From the NCBI GenBank assembly GCA_038200275.1, contig JBBPYC010000032.1, positions 1 to 59,512 on the forward strand: a stretch of DNA of 59,512 nt, in the 5' to 3' direction. The translations under genes and the position numbers were made by a program. The notes beneath the pieces were generated by a model. That model was not told the origin of the DNA. It worked only from the letters and a program-made list of their open reading frames with translations, and did not search any database. Position 1 is the first letter of the stretch. Each line of letters begins with the position of its first letter. Source of the DNA: JBBPYC01 sp038200275. Its GTDB lineage: Bacteria > Pseudomonadota > Gammaproteobacteria > Burkholderiales > Burkholderiaceae_C. Below are positions 41,511 through 51,172 of this stretch, piece by piece.

Positions 41511-44500
41511 TCAGCCGATCGGCGCCGGCTTGGTAACAGGCGGCAGTTGCGCGGCTTGCGCTGCCTTATCACGCTTGCCACCGAACCAGGATACGTAGAG
41601 CGCCGGCAGCACCACCAGCGTCAATATCGTCGCCGTGATGAGCCCGCCGATCACCACCAGCGCCAACGGCCGCTGCGTTTCCGAGCCGATGTCGCGCGAC
41701 AGCGCCATCGGCAGCAGGCCGAGTGCAGCCAGCAGCGCCGTCATCAGCACCGTGCGCAGGCGCTGCATCGAACCCTGCCGCACCGCTTCAATCACGCTCA
41801 GGCCGCTCGCCTGCAGCAGCTGAAAGCCCGACAGCATCACCACGCCGTTCAGTACCGCCTGGCCTGAGAGCGCGATGAAGCCGATCGCAGCCGACACCGA
41901 CAGCGGGATGCCGAACGCATAAAGGGCGACGAAGCCGCCGATCAGCGCGAGCGGCACGTTGATCAAGATCAACGAGGCGGTCTTGAACGACTTGAACGCG
42001 TCGAACAGCAGCACGAAGATCAGCAGCAGCGAGATCGGCACCACGACCATGAGGCGCTTCATCGCGCGCTCCTGGTTCTCGAACTCACCCGACCATTTGA
42101 CCGCATAGTTGTCCGGCACGGTCACGTTCTTGGCCACACGCTCCTGCATGTCGGCCACCACCGAGCCCATGTCGCGGCCTTTGATGAAGACACCGATCGC
42201 CATCGTGCGCTTGCCGCCTTCGCGTGCGATGTTCATCGCGCCGCTGGCTTCATGGATGTTGCTGACGGCGCCGAGCGTGGTGTAGCCACCATCTGGCAGT
42301 GCGATCGGCGTGTTCGGCAGGGCTGCTATCGCGCGTTGATTGGAAGGCAGGCGCACGGCGACCGAGAATTTGCGCTCCCCTTCCCACAGATCGGTCGCGG
42401 CTTTGCCGGCCAGGGCGGCTTCGATCACGTCCTGCACGTCGCCGACGTTCAGGCCCACGCGCGCAGCGCGATCGCGGTCGATGTCGATCACGAGCTGTGG
42501 CAGCTCACCCAGCCGGTCGACTTCGGCGCGCTGCACGCCAGGGACCTGCTTGAACTCGCGGCGCATGCCTTCCGCGATCTTGCGCAGTTCGTTCAGGTCG
42601 TCGCCGGACACCTTGACGACGATCTGGCCTTTGATCTGCGAGATCGATTCGAGCACGTTGTCGCGGATCGGTTGTGAGAACGCTGGGTCCACGCTCGGGA
42701 TCACGGACAGCTTCTGGTCCATCTCCTCGATCAGCTTTTCGCGCGTCATGCCGGCACGCCACTGCTCCTGCGGTTTCACGTCGACGAATACTTCAGCAGA
42801 AGACAACGTCTTCGGATCGGTGCCGTCCTCCGGCTGGCCGGCTTTGGAGACCACGGTGCGTACTTCGGGCACGGTGCCCAGCGCGGTGCGCACCATGCGC
42901 AGGATCTTGATCGCTTCCTGCTGTGACACGCTTGCCGGCATGTCGAAATTGACCCAGAACGTGCCTTCGTTGAGTTCCGGCAGGAACTCCGAGCCCAGCC
43001 GGGACGCCGCCACCATCGCGACTGCGAACACGCCCAGTGCAATGATCACCACGGTGCGCCGCGCGTGCAGCGCCCAATCCAGCACCGGCGCATAAAGCCG
43101 CTTGGTGAGCGACACCACGCGGTTGTCGCCGTGTGGCAACTTTTTCCTGAGCAGCCAGTACGCGAGCAGCGGCACGAGCGTCAGAGAAAAGATCAGCGAG
43201 CCGACCAGCGCGGTGCTGACCGACAACGCCATCGGCTGGAAGATGCGCCCTTCATGCCGCTGCAGCGCAAAGATTGGAATGTGCGCCGCGATGATGATCA
43301 GCATCGAGAACAAGGTGGGCCGGCCCACTTCCGCTGCCGCGTCGATCACCACGCCGCGGCGCTCCTCAGTCGTCATATCCTCCCCGCGCTCAGACAGCCG
43401 GTGCAGGATGTTCTCGATCACGATCACCGCGCCGTCCACAATGATGCCGAAGTCCATCGCGCCGAGGCTCAGCAGGTTCGCCGGCACGCCCATGATCTTG
43501 AGACCGAGGAACGTGGCCAGCAACGCGAGCGGAATGATCACCACCACGGCCAGGCTCGCGCGCAGGTTCGACAAGAAAATGTACAGCACGACCGCCACCA
43601 GCAATGCGCCCTCGACCAGGTTATGAAAGACGGTCGTGATCGTTTTGTTCATCAACCACTCGCGGTCGTAGAACGGCACGATCTGCACGCCCTTCGGTAA
43701 CACCCGGTTGTTCAGATCGGCAATCTTTTCTTTCACGCCTTTCAGCACCACGCTCGGGTTCTCGCCCTTTCGCATGATCACGATGCCGATCACCGCGTTG
43801 TCCTCTTCGTCCTGCCCGGTGATGCCCAATCGCGGTACCGCACCGATGGTCACCTTCGCCACGTCGCGGATCAGGATCGGCGTGCCACCGCGCGAACTCA
43901 GCACGATGCGGCCGATGTCTTCCGGCGACCGCAACAGCCCGATGCCGCGGATCGCGAACTGCTGGTTGCCCTGCGCGACGTAGCTGCCCCCCGCGTTCGA
44001 GTTGCCGCGGCCCAAAGCATCCAGCAGGTTCTGGAACGTGAGCTTGTAAGCCCGCAGCTTGTCCAGATCCGGCTGCACCTCGTACTGCTTGATGAAGCCG
44101 CCCATCGACACCACGTCGGCCACGCCGGGCACCTGGCGCAGCGCACGCTCGACCACCCAGTCTTCCTGCGTACGCAGGTCGGTCGGTGTCTGGCCGTCGC
44201 CGCGCAGCCGAAACCGCATGATCTCGCCGACTGGCGTCGCATTCGGCGCCACGTTGAGCTCGGCACCGGCTGGCAGACTGACCGACGACAGGCGTTCCGC
44301 GACCTGCTGGCGCACGATGTTCACGTTCGCGTTGTCGTCGTAGGTGATCACGGTGTAGGACAAGCCGAACTGTGTGTGCGAGAACAACCGGATCGAATTC
44401 GGCAGGCCTGACAACGCAGTCTCCAGCGGCAGCGTGACCTGCTTTTCAACTTCTTCGGCCGCGCGGCCCGGGTACAACGCGATTACCGTGACTTGCGTGT

Positions 44501-44627
44501 CGGTCACGTCCGGGAACGCTTCGACCGACAGGTTCTTGAACGCGATCACGCCGGCCGCCGCGAAGATCAGCGTGCCCAGAATGATGAAGATCGGCTGGTG
44601 CAGCGCGTAGCGAATCAAGGCCCTCAT
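41511..44627 (-). CDS. czcA: Heavy-metal efflux RND pump, CzcA/CusA family
   Basis: The 1038-residue protein is a complete HME-RND inner-membrane pump: start MRALIRYALHQPIFIILGTLIFAAAGVIAFKNLSVEAFPDVTDTQVTVIA, then the TM4 segment with SLGAMDFGIIVDGAVIVIENILHRL. The DFGxxVDGAVxxxEN form of this motif is that of divalent-metal (Zn/Co/Cd/Ni-type) pumps rather than the Cu/Ag form, so a divalent ion is the better guess. It ends with a proton-relay region and PALYVSWFGG. It works with the periplasmic adaptor (czcB) and outer-membrane channel (czcC) encoded upstream; its ATG overlaps the czcB stop by four bases. Confidence 0.93.
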   Translation of the reverse strand: MRALIRYALHQPIFIILGTLIFAAAGVIAFKNLSVEAFPDVTDTQVTVIALYPGRAAEEVEKQVTLPLETALSGLPNSIRLFSHTQFGLSYTVITYDDNANVNIVRQQVAERLSSVSLPAGAELNVAPNATPVGEIMRFRLRGDGQTPTDLRTQEDWVVERALRQVPGVADVVSMGGFIKQYEVQPDLDKLRAYKLTFQNLLDALGRGNSNAGGSYVAQGNQQFAIRGIGLLRSPEDIGRIVLSSRGGTPILIRDVAKVTIGAVPRLGITGQDEEDNAVIGIVIMRKGENPSVVLKGVKEKIADLNNRVLPKGVQIVPFYDREWLMNKTITTVFHNLVEGALLVAVVLYIFLSNLRASLAVVVIIPLALLATFLGLKIMGVPANLLSLGAMDFGIIVDGAVIVIENILHRLSERGEDMTTEERRGVVIDAAAEVGRPTLFSMLIIIAAHIPIFALQRHEGRIFQPMALSVSTALVGSLIFSLTLVPLLAYWLLRKKLPHGDNRVVSLTKRLYAPVLDWALHARRTVVIIALGVFAVAMVAASRLGSEFLPELNEGTFWVNFDMPASVSQQEAIKILRMVRTALGTVPEVRTVVSKAGQPEDGTDPKTLSSAEVFVDVKPQEQWRAGMTREKLIEEMDQKLSVIPSVDPAFSQPIRDNVLESISQIKGQIVVKVSGDDLNELRKIAEGMRREFKQVPGVQRAEVDRLGELPQLVIDIDRDRAARVGLNVGDVQDVIEAALAGKAATDLWEGERKFSVAVRLPSNQRAIAALPNTPIALPDGGYTTLGAVSNIHEASGAMNIAREGGKRTMAIGVFIKGRDMGSVVADMQERVAKNVTVPDNYAVKWSGEFENQERAMKRLMVVVPISLLLIFVLLFDAFKSFKTASLILINVPLALIGGFVALYAFGIPLSVSAAIGFIALSGQAVLNGVVMLSGFQLLQASGLSVIEAVRQGSMQRLRTVLMTALLAALGLLPMALSRDIGSETQRPLALVVIGGLITATILTLVVLPALYVSWFGGKRDKAAQAAQLPPVTKPAPIG

Positions 44628-45922
44628 GGCTTGCTGCCTGCCTTTGATGCAGTACTGGGCGCGGTGGCAACGCCGGTCGGCTTCGCATCCTCAGTGGCCG
44701 AGGCAAACAGGCGCGACAGCAGCAACGGGTTGGTTGCCACCACGCGATCGCCGACTTCAAGGCCGCTGGAGACGATGACCTCGGTCGGCCCGTCGTAGCT
44801 CAGTTTGACCTTGCGCGGCTCGAATACGCCGGGCTCGACCTCTTCGTACACGTACTGCTCGGTGCCGCGCAGCACCACGGCGGAAGCCGGGATCAACACA
44901 CCTTCGCCCATCTGGCGCTGCAGCACGGCAGTCGCAAGCATCTCGGCTTTCAGCTTCCTCGAAGGGTTCTGCGTGATGCCGCGGACTTTGATGGTGCGCG
45001 TGGTCGGATCGATCGAATCCGAAACCGCAATCACCGTGCCTTCAAACGTCAGGTCCGGAAACGCCTGGACCTTGAGGCCGAATTTGGAGCCCACCGTCAC
45101 GGTGGCTGCTTCCGATTCGCGTGCATCGATCTGCACCCAGAGCGACGACGGGTCCGAGATTACGAACAGTGGCGGTACGCCGGGGCCGGACTGATCGGGG
45201 CGCAGCTCCTGGCCCGGGTTGATGTTGCGGTCCACCACCAGGCCCGCGATGTTGCTGCGCAGGGCCAGCTCCTGGCTCACGCCGCTGCGGCCACCGTACA
45301 GCTTGGTGCGCGCCTGCGCACGCGCGCTCTCCGCGCGCGCCCGGTCGGCGTCGGCCTGCGCGGCTTCCAGATCCTTGCGTGCGGTGATGCCGGCATCGAA
45401 CAGCTCGCGCTGGCGCGCCAGCGCCTTGACCGACAGCGCCGCGTCGATGCCGGCCTTGGCGGTATCGGCCTGCGCCACGCCAAAGTCGGGCGAAGCAAGT
45501 TCGGCCAGCACCGTGCCGGACTTGACCTGCTCGCCGACGTTGACCTTGATCGCATTCACGCGGCCTGCGAACGATGCGTAGATGCGCTGCGTGCGCTCCT
45601 CGTTCCAGACCAGCTTGGCGGGCAGTTCCACCGAAATGCTGCGACCGGCCTTGGCGGTCTCGATGCCGAGCAGCGCAAGCTGCGGATGGTTCACCGGAAA
45701 ACGCAGCTGGTTGTCCTTCATGATCGGCGCCTGCACTTGCGGCGCGGCCGGTGGCGGCTCGTCCTTGCAGCCGGCCAGCAGCAGCGCTAGCGCGCCACTC
45801 AGCAGCAGTGCGCCGAGTGGGTGGGTTCGGCAAGGCGGCTTCGCAGAGACGAGAGAACGGGCGATGAACGTCGACATGACGAATCCAGTGGAAGACGGGG
45901 CAGGGAACTGATGCGGGCTCAT
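44624..45922 (-). CDS. czcB: RND periplasmic adaptor, CzcB/CusB family lipoprotein
   Basis: The 432-residue adaptor has a hydrophobic leader ending in a lipobox-like LLAGC (GALALLLAGCKDEPP), so the Cys is probably lipidated. It then shows a membrane-proximal barrel and lipoyl halves (RIYASFAGRVNAIKVNVGEQVKSGTVLAELASPDFGVAQAD ... LRSNIAGLVVDRNINPGQEL) flanking an alpha-helical hairpin rich in Ala/Gln/Arg. It bridges the pump and outer-membrane factor. The ATG at 45922 overlaps the czcC stop (ATGA), supporting that start; an ATG at 45877 would give a shorter leader. No extra metal-binding N-terminal domain is present. Confidence 0.92.
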   Translation of the reverse strand: MSPHQFPAPSSTGFVMSTFIARSLVSAKPPCRTHPLGALLLSGALALLLAGCKDEPPPAAPQVQAPIMKDNQLRFPVNHPQLALLGIETAKAGRSISVELPAKLVWNEERTQRIYASFAGRVNAIKVNVGEQVKSGTVLAELASPDFGVAQADTAKAGIDAALSVKALARQRELFDAGITARKDLEAAQADADRARAESARAQARTKLYGGRSGVSQELALRSNIAGLVVDRNINPGQELRPDQSGPGVPPLFVISDPSSLWVQIDARESEAATVTVGSKFGLKVQAFPDLTFEGTVIAVSDSIDPTTRTIKVRGITQNPSRKLKAEMLATAVLQRQMGEGVLIPASAVVLRGTEQYVYEEVEPGVFEPRKVKLSYDGPTEVIVSSGLEVGDRVVATNPLLLSRLFASATEDAKPTGVATAPSTASKAGSKP

Positions 45923-47397
45923 GGCGTGGCGACAGTCGGCGCGATGAGCAGCCCTGCGGGCAGCACGGCTTCAGGCCGCGTGCGCAGCTGCCAGGCGCCG
46001 AGCGCTTTGGCGTAATCGGTGCGTGCAGTCAGCCCCTCAAGCAAGGTCAGGCGCAATACGCGGCGCGCGTCGAGCAGGTCGGTCAGCGGAATAGCGCCTT
46101 TGCCGAACGCGAACTCCGCGCCGGCTGCGACCGTCTGCGCGCGCGGCAGGATGTCCACGTCGTAGGCGCGTGCGCGGGCTGCAGCACTCAGCACTTCGTT
46201 TTGCAGCCGGAGCAAATCCGAATAGCTGTCCCGCCGCGTCTTGTCGAGCGAATCCTGCGCTTGCGCGCCCTGCGCCAGCGCGCGGCCGATCTCGCCCTGA
46301 TAGTCGTAGTTCCACTGCAGCGGCATCGAGGCGCGCAGGCCGAGCGATCGGTTCGATGTGCCCGGAAAGCTGTTCACCGACACGCCCCAGGTCACGTCCG
46401 CCTTGCGCTGCGCCTGCTGCAGCTCGACGTTGGTCTGCGCCGCCTGAACCCGTGCAATCGCCGCACGCACTTCGGGCCGCGAATCGACCAATGCGGCGAG
46501 CTGGCCTGCGATCGCCGAATCGTTGATCGCTGGCGCGGCGTCGAGCTTCGGCCAGTCGGTGGTCGCGCGCAGCTGCTCGGGCTGCTGCACCCGGTTGATC
46601 AGTTGAGCCAGCACCAGCGACGCACGTTGGCGGTCGAGCAGCGCGGCACTCTGGTCAGCGCGCACGCGCTGCGCGTCGATCTCGGTGCGCAGCGCGTCCT
46701 GGCGGCCCAGGTCGCCGGCCTTCACGCGCCGCATGGCGCTGATGGCGATCTGCGACTGGCTGCGTTCGACTTCGACGAGTTGCTCGATGCGCTCCTGCGC
46801 GCCCACCAGGTCATAGTAGGCGCCGATGGTGGCCAGCAGCTGCTGCAGCTGCACGTCGTCCACGTCGGCGAATGCGGCGGTCACCGCGCGTTCGGCGTTT
46901 TGCGTGCGCAGCGCGCGCTTGTTGCCGCGCTCATACGTCCAGTCGATGCCGATGCCTTTGTCGATGCGCTTCTTTGTCAGGGGGTTGCCCGCGCCGACGC
47001 CGTTTTGCAGGTCGATCGACGACAACCCGGCCGACAGCACCGGAAACGGCGCACGATCTGCTGCCAGCACGTCGGCGCGGGCTGCGCGCAGCGCCTGGCG
47101 TGACAAGGAGACGTCGAGGTTGTCGCGGGCGGCACGCAGCGCTTCGCCGAGCGTCAACGCGTTGCCGGTTGCTGTCGGCGGTGCAACTGCTGTAGTGGGT
47201 ATCTGCAAGGGCGTTGCGGCTCGCGTACCCGCAGCGCGCGCCGCCGCTGCAGCCGCAGCGCCCTCCCGCACGCCGCGCGACGCTGCGGTGGTGTTGGGCA
47301 GCGCTTGTGCCTGCGCCGCACCAGCCAGCCACAAGCCCAGCAGCAGCACGCCACCGCCACGCCGCATCGGCCGATAAAAATTAAAGCAAGCAGTCAT
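45919..47397 (-). CDS. czcC: Outer-membrane efflux channel, CzcC/TolC family
   Basis: The 492-residue protein has a signal peptide (GGGVLLLGLWLAGAAQAQA) and the duplicated OEP helical pattern: LTLGEALRAARDNLDVSLSRQALRAARADVLAADRAPFPVLSAGLS in the first half, SRPEVRAAIARVQAAQTNVELQQAQRKADVTWGVSVNSFPG in the second, with SLGLRASMPLQW and GEIGRALAQGAQAQ typical of CzcC. A Pro/Thr/Ala-rich stretch of about 40 residues follows the signal peptide. It is the first gene of the czcCBA unit on the minus strand and is divergent from the multicopper oxidase, with 237 bases between their starts. Confidence 0.92.
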   Translation of the reverse strand: MTACFNFYRPMRRGGGVLLLGLWLAGAAQAQALPNTTAASRGVREGAAAAAAARAAGTRAATPLQIPTTAVAPPTATGNALTLGEALRAARDNLDVSLSRQALRAARADVLAADRAPFPVLSAGLSSIDLQNGVGAGNPLTKKRIDKGIGIDWTYERGNKRALRTQNAERAVTAAFADVDDVQLQQLLATIGAYYDLVGAQERIEQLVEVERSQSQIAISAMRRVKAGDLGRQDALRTEIDAQRVRADQSAALLDRQRASLVLAQLINRVQQPEQLRATTDWPKLDAAPAINDSAIAGQLAALVDSRPEVRAAIARVQAAQTNVELQQAQRKADVTWGVSVNSFPGTSNRSLGLRASMPLQWNYDYQGEIGRALAQGAQAQDSLDKTRRDSYSDLLRLQNEVLSAAARARAYDVDILPRAQTVAAGAEFAFGKGAIPLTDLLDARRVLRLTLLEGLTARTDYAKALGAWQLRTRPEAVLPAGLLIAPTVATP

Positions 47398-47634
47398 GGG
47401 CGGGGGTTATCGCGCAGTGCGGCTGACCGTGGCCTGACTTTCTGCACGTGGGGACAACGCACTGCGCAAGCGCATCGCAACCGCCCGTCGGGCCGGCAGC
47501 TTGACCCCTGCGGGAAACCCGTCGACTCTTTTCTTTTCCGGCCAATGAGATTAACTTGACGGACGTTCGTGCGCCGGGCGGACAAACCGGATTCGCAGTC
47601 TTTTGCCGGCGGGAGTCCATCGGGAGAAGCCGCC
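47398..47634. promoter_or_regulatory. Divergent control region, czcC / multicopper oxidase
   Basis: The 237-base gap must hold promoters for both the efflux operon and the oxidase-sensor operon. A TTGACG hexamer at 47556-47561 faces the oxidase gene but has no good -10 at 17 bases. A TTAAAGCAAGCA-like segment lies close to the czcC start. No clear metal-response inverted repeat could be settled on by eye. Confidence 0.4.
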
Positions 47635-50223
47635 ATGTATTCAGTTTTGTACCGTGCGCAGCGGGCCTCGTGCCGCACCGCTGCGATCCTTGGTGTCGTT
47701 TTGTGGTCGGGGGCCGCGCCAGCGGCACCGCCGGACACGTTGCCGCCCCTCAAGCGGTTCAGCGCCGTCGATGGACGACTGGACGTTTCCCTGCAGATGG
47801 AGCGCTCTGCCGTGCCGATCGTTATCGGCCGCGACGGCGCAGCCAATGCCATTGCCGTCGATGCGCTCACCACGTTGACTGTGTGCAGCGCCACCCACCC
47901 GGCCGATTGCGCCAATCCATACGCCGGGGCGGTGTTGCAGCTGACGCCAGGCGACACGCTGGACGTGCGGTTGTTCAACCGGCTCGCTGGCAACGGTGGC
48001 GACATGGCCAGCAGCTGCATGGACACGACGGCTGCTTGGGATGCGAACACGGGCTGGTCAAGCAACGGCGGACTGCTGAACCAACACTTTCACGGTCTGC
48101 TGGTGCCGCCGACGGCTGGCCGGCCGGGCGATCCGGGCCAACCGTTCGGCGACTACATCTTCACCTGCACGCACGGCAGCGGCGTGGCAGCCGAGCGCCA
48201 CTACCGCATGACGCTGCCGGTCGGGCACCCGGTCGGCATCGATTGGTACCACCCGCACATCCACGGCATCGCCAAGCCGCAGGTGGCCAGCGGCATGGCA
48301 GGAATGCTGCTGGTGGGCGATCCGCCGTGCAATGATCCCACGGTCTGCGGCACGGTCCGCCCGATCGTGCTGAAGGATGCACAACTGGTGAAGGTGGCGG
48401 GTGCAAGTGGTGCAGCGCACTGGCTCAACTTTGCCGACCAGAACGCCGATTTCTGCGCAGAGACCAGCGCTTCCGCAACCAACCTGGGCAGCTGTGCCTG
48501 GTCGCCCAGCACCGAACTGAGCAGCGGCGGCGGCCCGCTGACGCCTTTGGAAGGCCGCTGGGTATTCACGCTCAACGGCGCGCAGTACCCGACCATCGTG
48601 GCCACCGGGGCGCAGGTCTGGCGCGTGCAGAACGCGTCGGCCAACATCACCTATCGGCTGAGCCTGCGTCAGCTCGATGCAACGTCGAGTCAAGTGGTGG
48701 CCGATGCGCCGTTCGACGTGCTGTCGATGGACGGCGCGGGACTCGCCGGCACTGCCGGCACCAGCACCGTTGGCAGTGGCCCGTTCGCGCCGCAGACACG
48801 CGAGATTCTGCTGATGCCGGGCAGCCGCGCCGACCTGCTCATCCAGCGGCCCGCCGACGGCAGAGAAGGCGATCTGAGATATCAACTCGTCAATGAATCG
48901 TTTCAAGCCGGTTTTGTCAAAGAAGACGCAGACGTCTGGCCTCATGTGGCGCTGGCCGAAGTGATCTTTGCGGCAGCGCCGGCTGCCGTGCTGGCGCCAC
49001 CACCCGCAGCCAGCACCACCGCCGAACGGGTACCGATGCGCAGGAGCCGGGCGGTCGGCGTGCCTTTGGTCCGACGCACGCGCGTGCCGGTTCAGGAGAG
49101 TGCAGCGGCCCGGCTGCGTGGCACGCCGCTGTCGCGCAATGCCCCGGAGCTGTCCGCGCCGCCGGCCCCGATGGCGCCATTGCCGCAAGAGGCCGCGTCG
49201 GCCCCCGCGTCGGCCGGCTTGACCGCAGCAACGCCCGGACACGACCACGCCCCCATCGCGCGTTGGCTGCGTGAAGACTGCGACGGCTTCGCTGCAAACG
49301 ATGCGTTGGCGCAGGCGGATGTGCTGCTGCAGATGCTGCTGCCTGGGCATCAGCCGATCGCCAGCGACGCGCAGCGCAAGTCGCGCTACTGGAACCATTT
49401 GCACTTCAATCCAGCCACCACCCATCGACGCATCTATTTCGGCATTCAAGACGCCGATGGCGAAGAGCGATTCGTTCTCGGGGAAACGCTCGTGACCGCG
49501 CACCGAAACCCGTCCGGTCCGCCGTTGTTGGAGACCGATGGGTACGGCCGACCGATCGGGCCGCTGAATCCGGTGGTTCTGACCACGTTCAATCCGGACA
49601 AGGGACTCTGCGTGCTCAAGCGTCTGCACGATGCGACGCACCCTTTTGCCGGGGTCGAACAGTGGGAGCTCGTCAACGTGTCCAGCGAGGTGCACAACTT
49701 CCACATCCACCAGATGAAGTTCACGGTAGCACGCGACGCGAACGGCCAATCGATTCTGCGCACACCGTCCGCGATCGACCTGGTGCAGCTTCCGGCTTCG
49801 CTGCTGCTGCTGGCAAGCGGCGACACCCCGGCCGAATTGCAGCACGACACGATCGTGGTGCCGCGCGGCGTCAGCCAGTGCGCAACCAGCCTGAAACCAC
49901 TGGGCCGGCTGACTGCGAATTCGGCTGGCGGCATGAGCCACCCCGTGCACGCGTTCATGCTCGACCGCAGCGACGCCAACAAGAGCTGCACCGGGCTTGA
50001 CGCAGCGCAGCAAGCGGCCTCGGCAGCGCCTGGTCAAGCGCCCGACGGCAGCGGCATGATTCTGCTGAACATGAGCTTCGACGGCGACTGGCTGGCGGCT
50101 GCCCGCGACGGTGAGAACCGGCTGCAGCCAGCGCGTTTCGTGTTTCACTGCCACATCCTCGAGCACGAGGACAAGGGCATGATGCACCGCATCGCCGTGC
50201 TCGACACGGCACCAGCGCCATAA
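47635..50223 (+). CDS. Large multicopper oxidase
   Basis: The 862-residue protein has a signal sequence (TAAILGVVLWSGAAPA) and all four copper-binding blocks: HFHG (151-154), HPHIHG (206-211), HNFHIHQ (687-693) and the C-terminal FHCHILEHEDKGMM (837-850), which supplies T1, T2 and T3 ligands. A hydrophilic Ala/Pro/Arg-rich linker of about 95 residues (about 446-542) splits the N-terminal and C-terminal cupredoxin halves and makes the protein much longer than CueO/CopA types. Candidate activities are Cu(I) or Mn(II) oxidation or phenol oxidation. GGGAGA precedes the ATG. It is divergent from the metal-efflux operon and followed by a two-component system. Confidence 0.88.
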   Translation: MYSVLYRAQRASCRTAAILGVVLWSGAAPAAPPDTLPPLKRFSAVDGRLDVSLQMERSAVPIVIGRDGAANAIAVDALTTLTVCSATHPADCANPYAGAVLQLTPGDTLDVRLFNRLAGNGGDMASSCMDTTAAWDANTGWSSNGGLLNQHFHGLLVPPTAGRPGDPGQPFGDYIFTCTHGSGVAAERHYRMTLPVGHPVGIDWYHPHIHGIAKPQVASGMAGMLLVGDPPCNDPTVCGTVRPIVLKDAQLVKVAGASGAAHWLNFADQNADFCAETSASATNLGSCAWSPSTELSSGGGPLTPLEGRWVFTLNGAQYPTIVATGAQVWRVQNASANITYRLSLRQLDATSSQVVADAPFDVLSMDGAGLAGTAGTSTVGSGPFAPQTREILLMPGSRADLLIQRPADGREGDLRYQLVNESFQAGFVKEDADVWPHVALAEVIFAAAPAAVLAPPPAASTTAERVPMRRSRAVGVPLVRRTRVPVQESAAARLRGTPLSRNAPELSAPPAPMAPLPQEAASAPASAGLTAATPGHDHAPIARWLREDCDGFAANDALAQADVLLQMLLPGHQPIASDAQRKSRYWNHLHFNPATTHRRIYFGIQDADGEERFVLGETLVTAHRNPSGPPLLETDGYGRPIGPLNPVVLTTFNPDKGLCVLKRLHDATHPFAGVEQWELVNVSSEVHNFHIHQMKFTVARDANGQSILRTPSAIDLVQLPASLLLLASGDTPAELQHDTIVVPRGVSQCATSLKPLGRLTANSAGGMSHPVHAFMLDRSDANKSCTGLDAAQQAASAAPGQAPDGSGMILLNMSFDGDWLAAARDGENRLQPARFVFHCHILEHEDKGMMHRIAVLDTAPAP

Positions 50224-50440
50224 GCGCTGGACCAACGTATGCTGACAAGCAGGCGCGTGGGACTGCCTCAGCGCTGCCGCAATGGGCACACCGATGCTGG
50301 CATCGCTGCCGCTGCAGCAACAGCAGCCGGCCCGCTGGCGGGCTTGGTCCTCAATCCTGCGTCGCTGCCCAACATGAGCGTCCATACGCGCGGCGGCGGC
50401 TGCGCTTTTGCCGTCTCGGCTTTGTTCCACAATTCCGTCC

Positions 50441-51148
50441 ATGCGCATATTGCTGGTGGAAGACGACGTGGTGCTGCGCGAGCTGATGCGCGCGAGCTTG
50501 TCCGAAGCCGGGCATCGGGTCGACCTGGCCGGCACGCTGGCGCAGGCCGATCATCTGTGGGCGGTGCAGAGTTATGACGCGGTGCTGCTGGACCTGAACC
50601 TGCCGGCCGGCGCCGGCGCGTCCACCAACATGGCCCAGCTGGCCGATCGCAGCGGCCTGAACGCATTGCGTGCCGCCCGTGCGCGCGGCGACCGCACCCC
50701 CGTGCTGGTGCTGACCGCGCGCAACCGCACCGAGGAGCGCGTCGCCGGGCTGGACGCGGGCGCCGACGATTACCTGGGCAAGCCGTTCGATCTGGTCGAA
50801 GTCGAGGCGCGGCTGCGCGCACTGGTGCGCCGAGCCCATGGCACCGACGACCGGGTTGCGATCGGCCGGCTGGTGCTCGACCGCAAAGCGCGCCGGCTGC
50901 TGATGAACGGGGCCGAGCTGCTGCTGCCCGCGCGCGAGTTCGAAGTGCTCTGGGAGCTGCTGACGCCGCCCGGCCGCGTGCTCAGCAAGCGCAACCTGTC
51001 GGACAAGCTGTCGACGTTTGACGAGGCGCTCGGCGACAACGCGCTCGAAGCGTTCGTCTCAAGGCTGCGCAAGAAACTCGCCGGCAGCGGCGCAGCGATC
51101 CGCACGTTGCGCGGCCTTGGATACGTGCTGGAAGCGGGCGGTGAGTAG
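50441..51148 (+). CDS. OmpR-family response regulator
   Basis: The 235-residue protein has a receiver domain with acidic pair Glu7-Asp8-Asp9, phospho-acceptor Asp51 (VLLDLNLP), Thr92 and Lys114 (LGKPFD), and an OmpR-type winged-helix domain (LLLPAREFEVLWELLTPPGRVLSKRNLSDKL ... NALEAFVSRLRKKL ... IRTLRGLGYVLE). About 14 extra residues (AGAGASTNMAQLAD, 56-69) lie just after the phosphorylation site between beta3 and alpha3. The ATG at 50441 starts MRILLVEDD. It resembles the TctD/QseB group. Its kinase gene follows 24 bases later. Likely targets are the flanking oxidase and efflux genes. Confidence 0.92.
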   Translation: MRILLVEDDVVLRELMRASLSEAGHRVDLAGTLAQADHLWAVQSYDAVLLDLNLPAGAGASTNMAQLADRSGLNALRAARARGDRTPVLVLTARNRTEERVAGLDAGADDYLGKPFDLVEVEARLRALVRRAHGTDDRVAIGRLVLDRKARRLLMNGAELLLPAREFEVLWELLTPPGRVLSKRNLSDKLSTFDEALGDNALEAFVSRLRKKLAGSGAAIRTLRGLGYVLEAGGE

Positions 51149-51172
51149 CGCGCTTATTCCAACAACCCATCT

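Noticed and set aside
48058..50535. Long minus-strand open frame of 825 codons antisense to the multicopper oxidase
   Set aside because: It is Arg/His/Gln-rich low-quality sequence without motifs, while the plus strand has all copper motifs. Such long antisense frames are common in GC-rich DNA.
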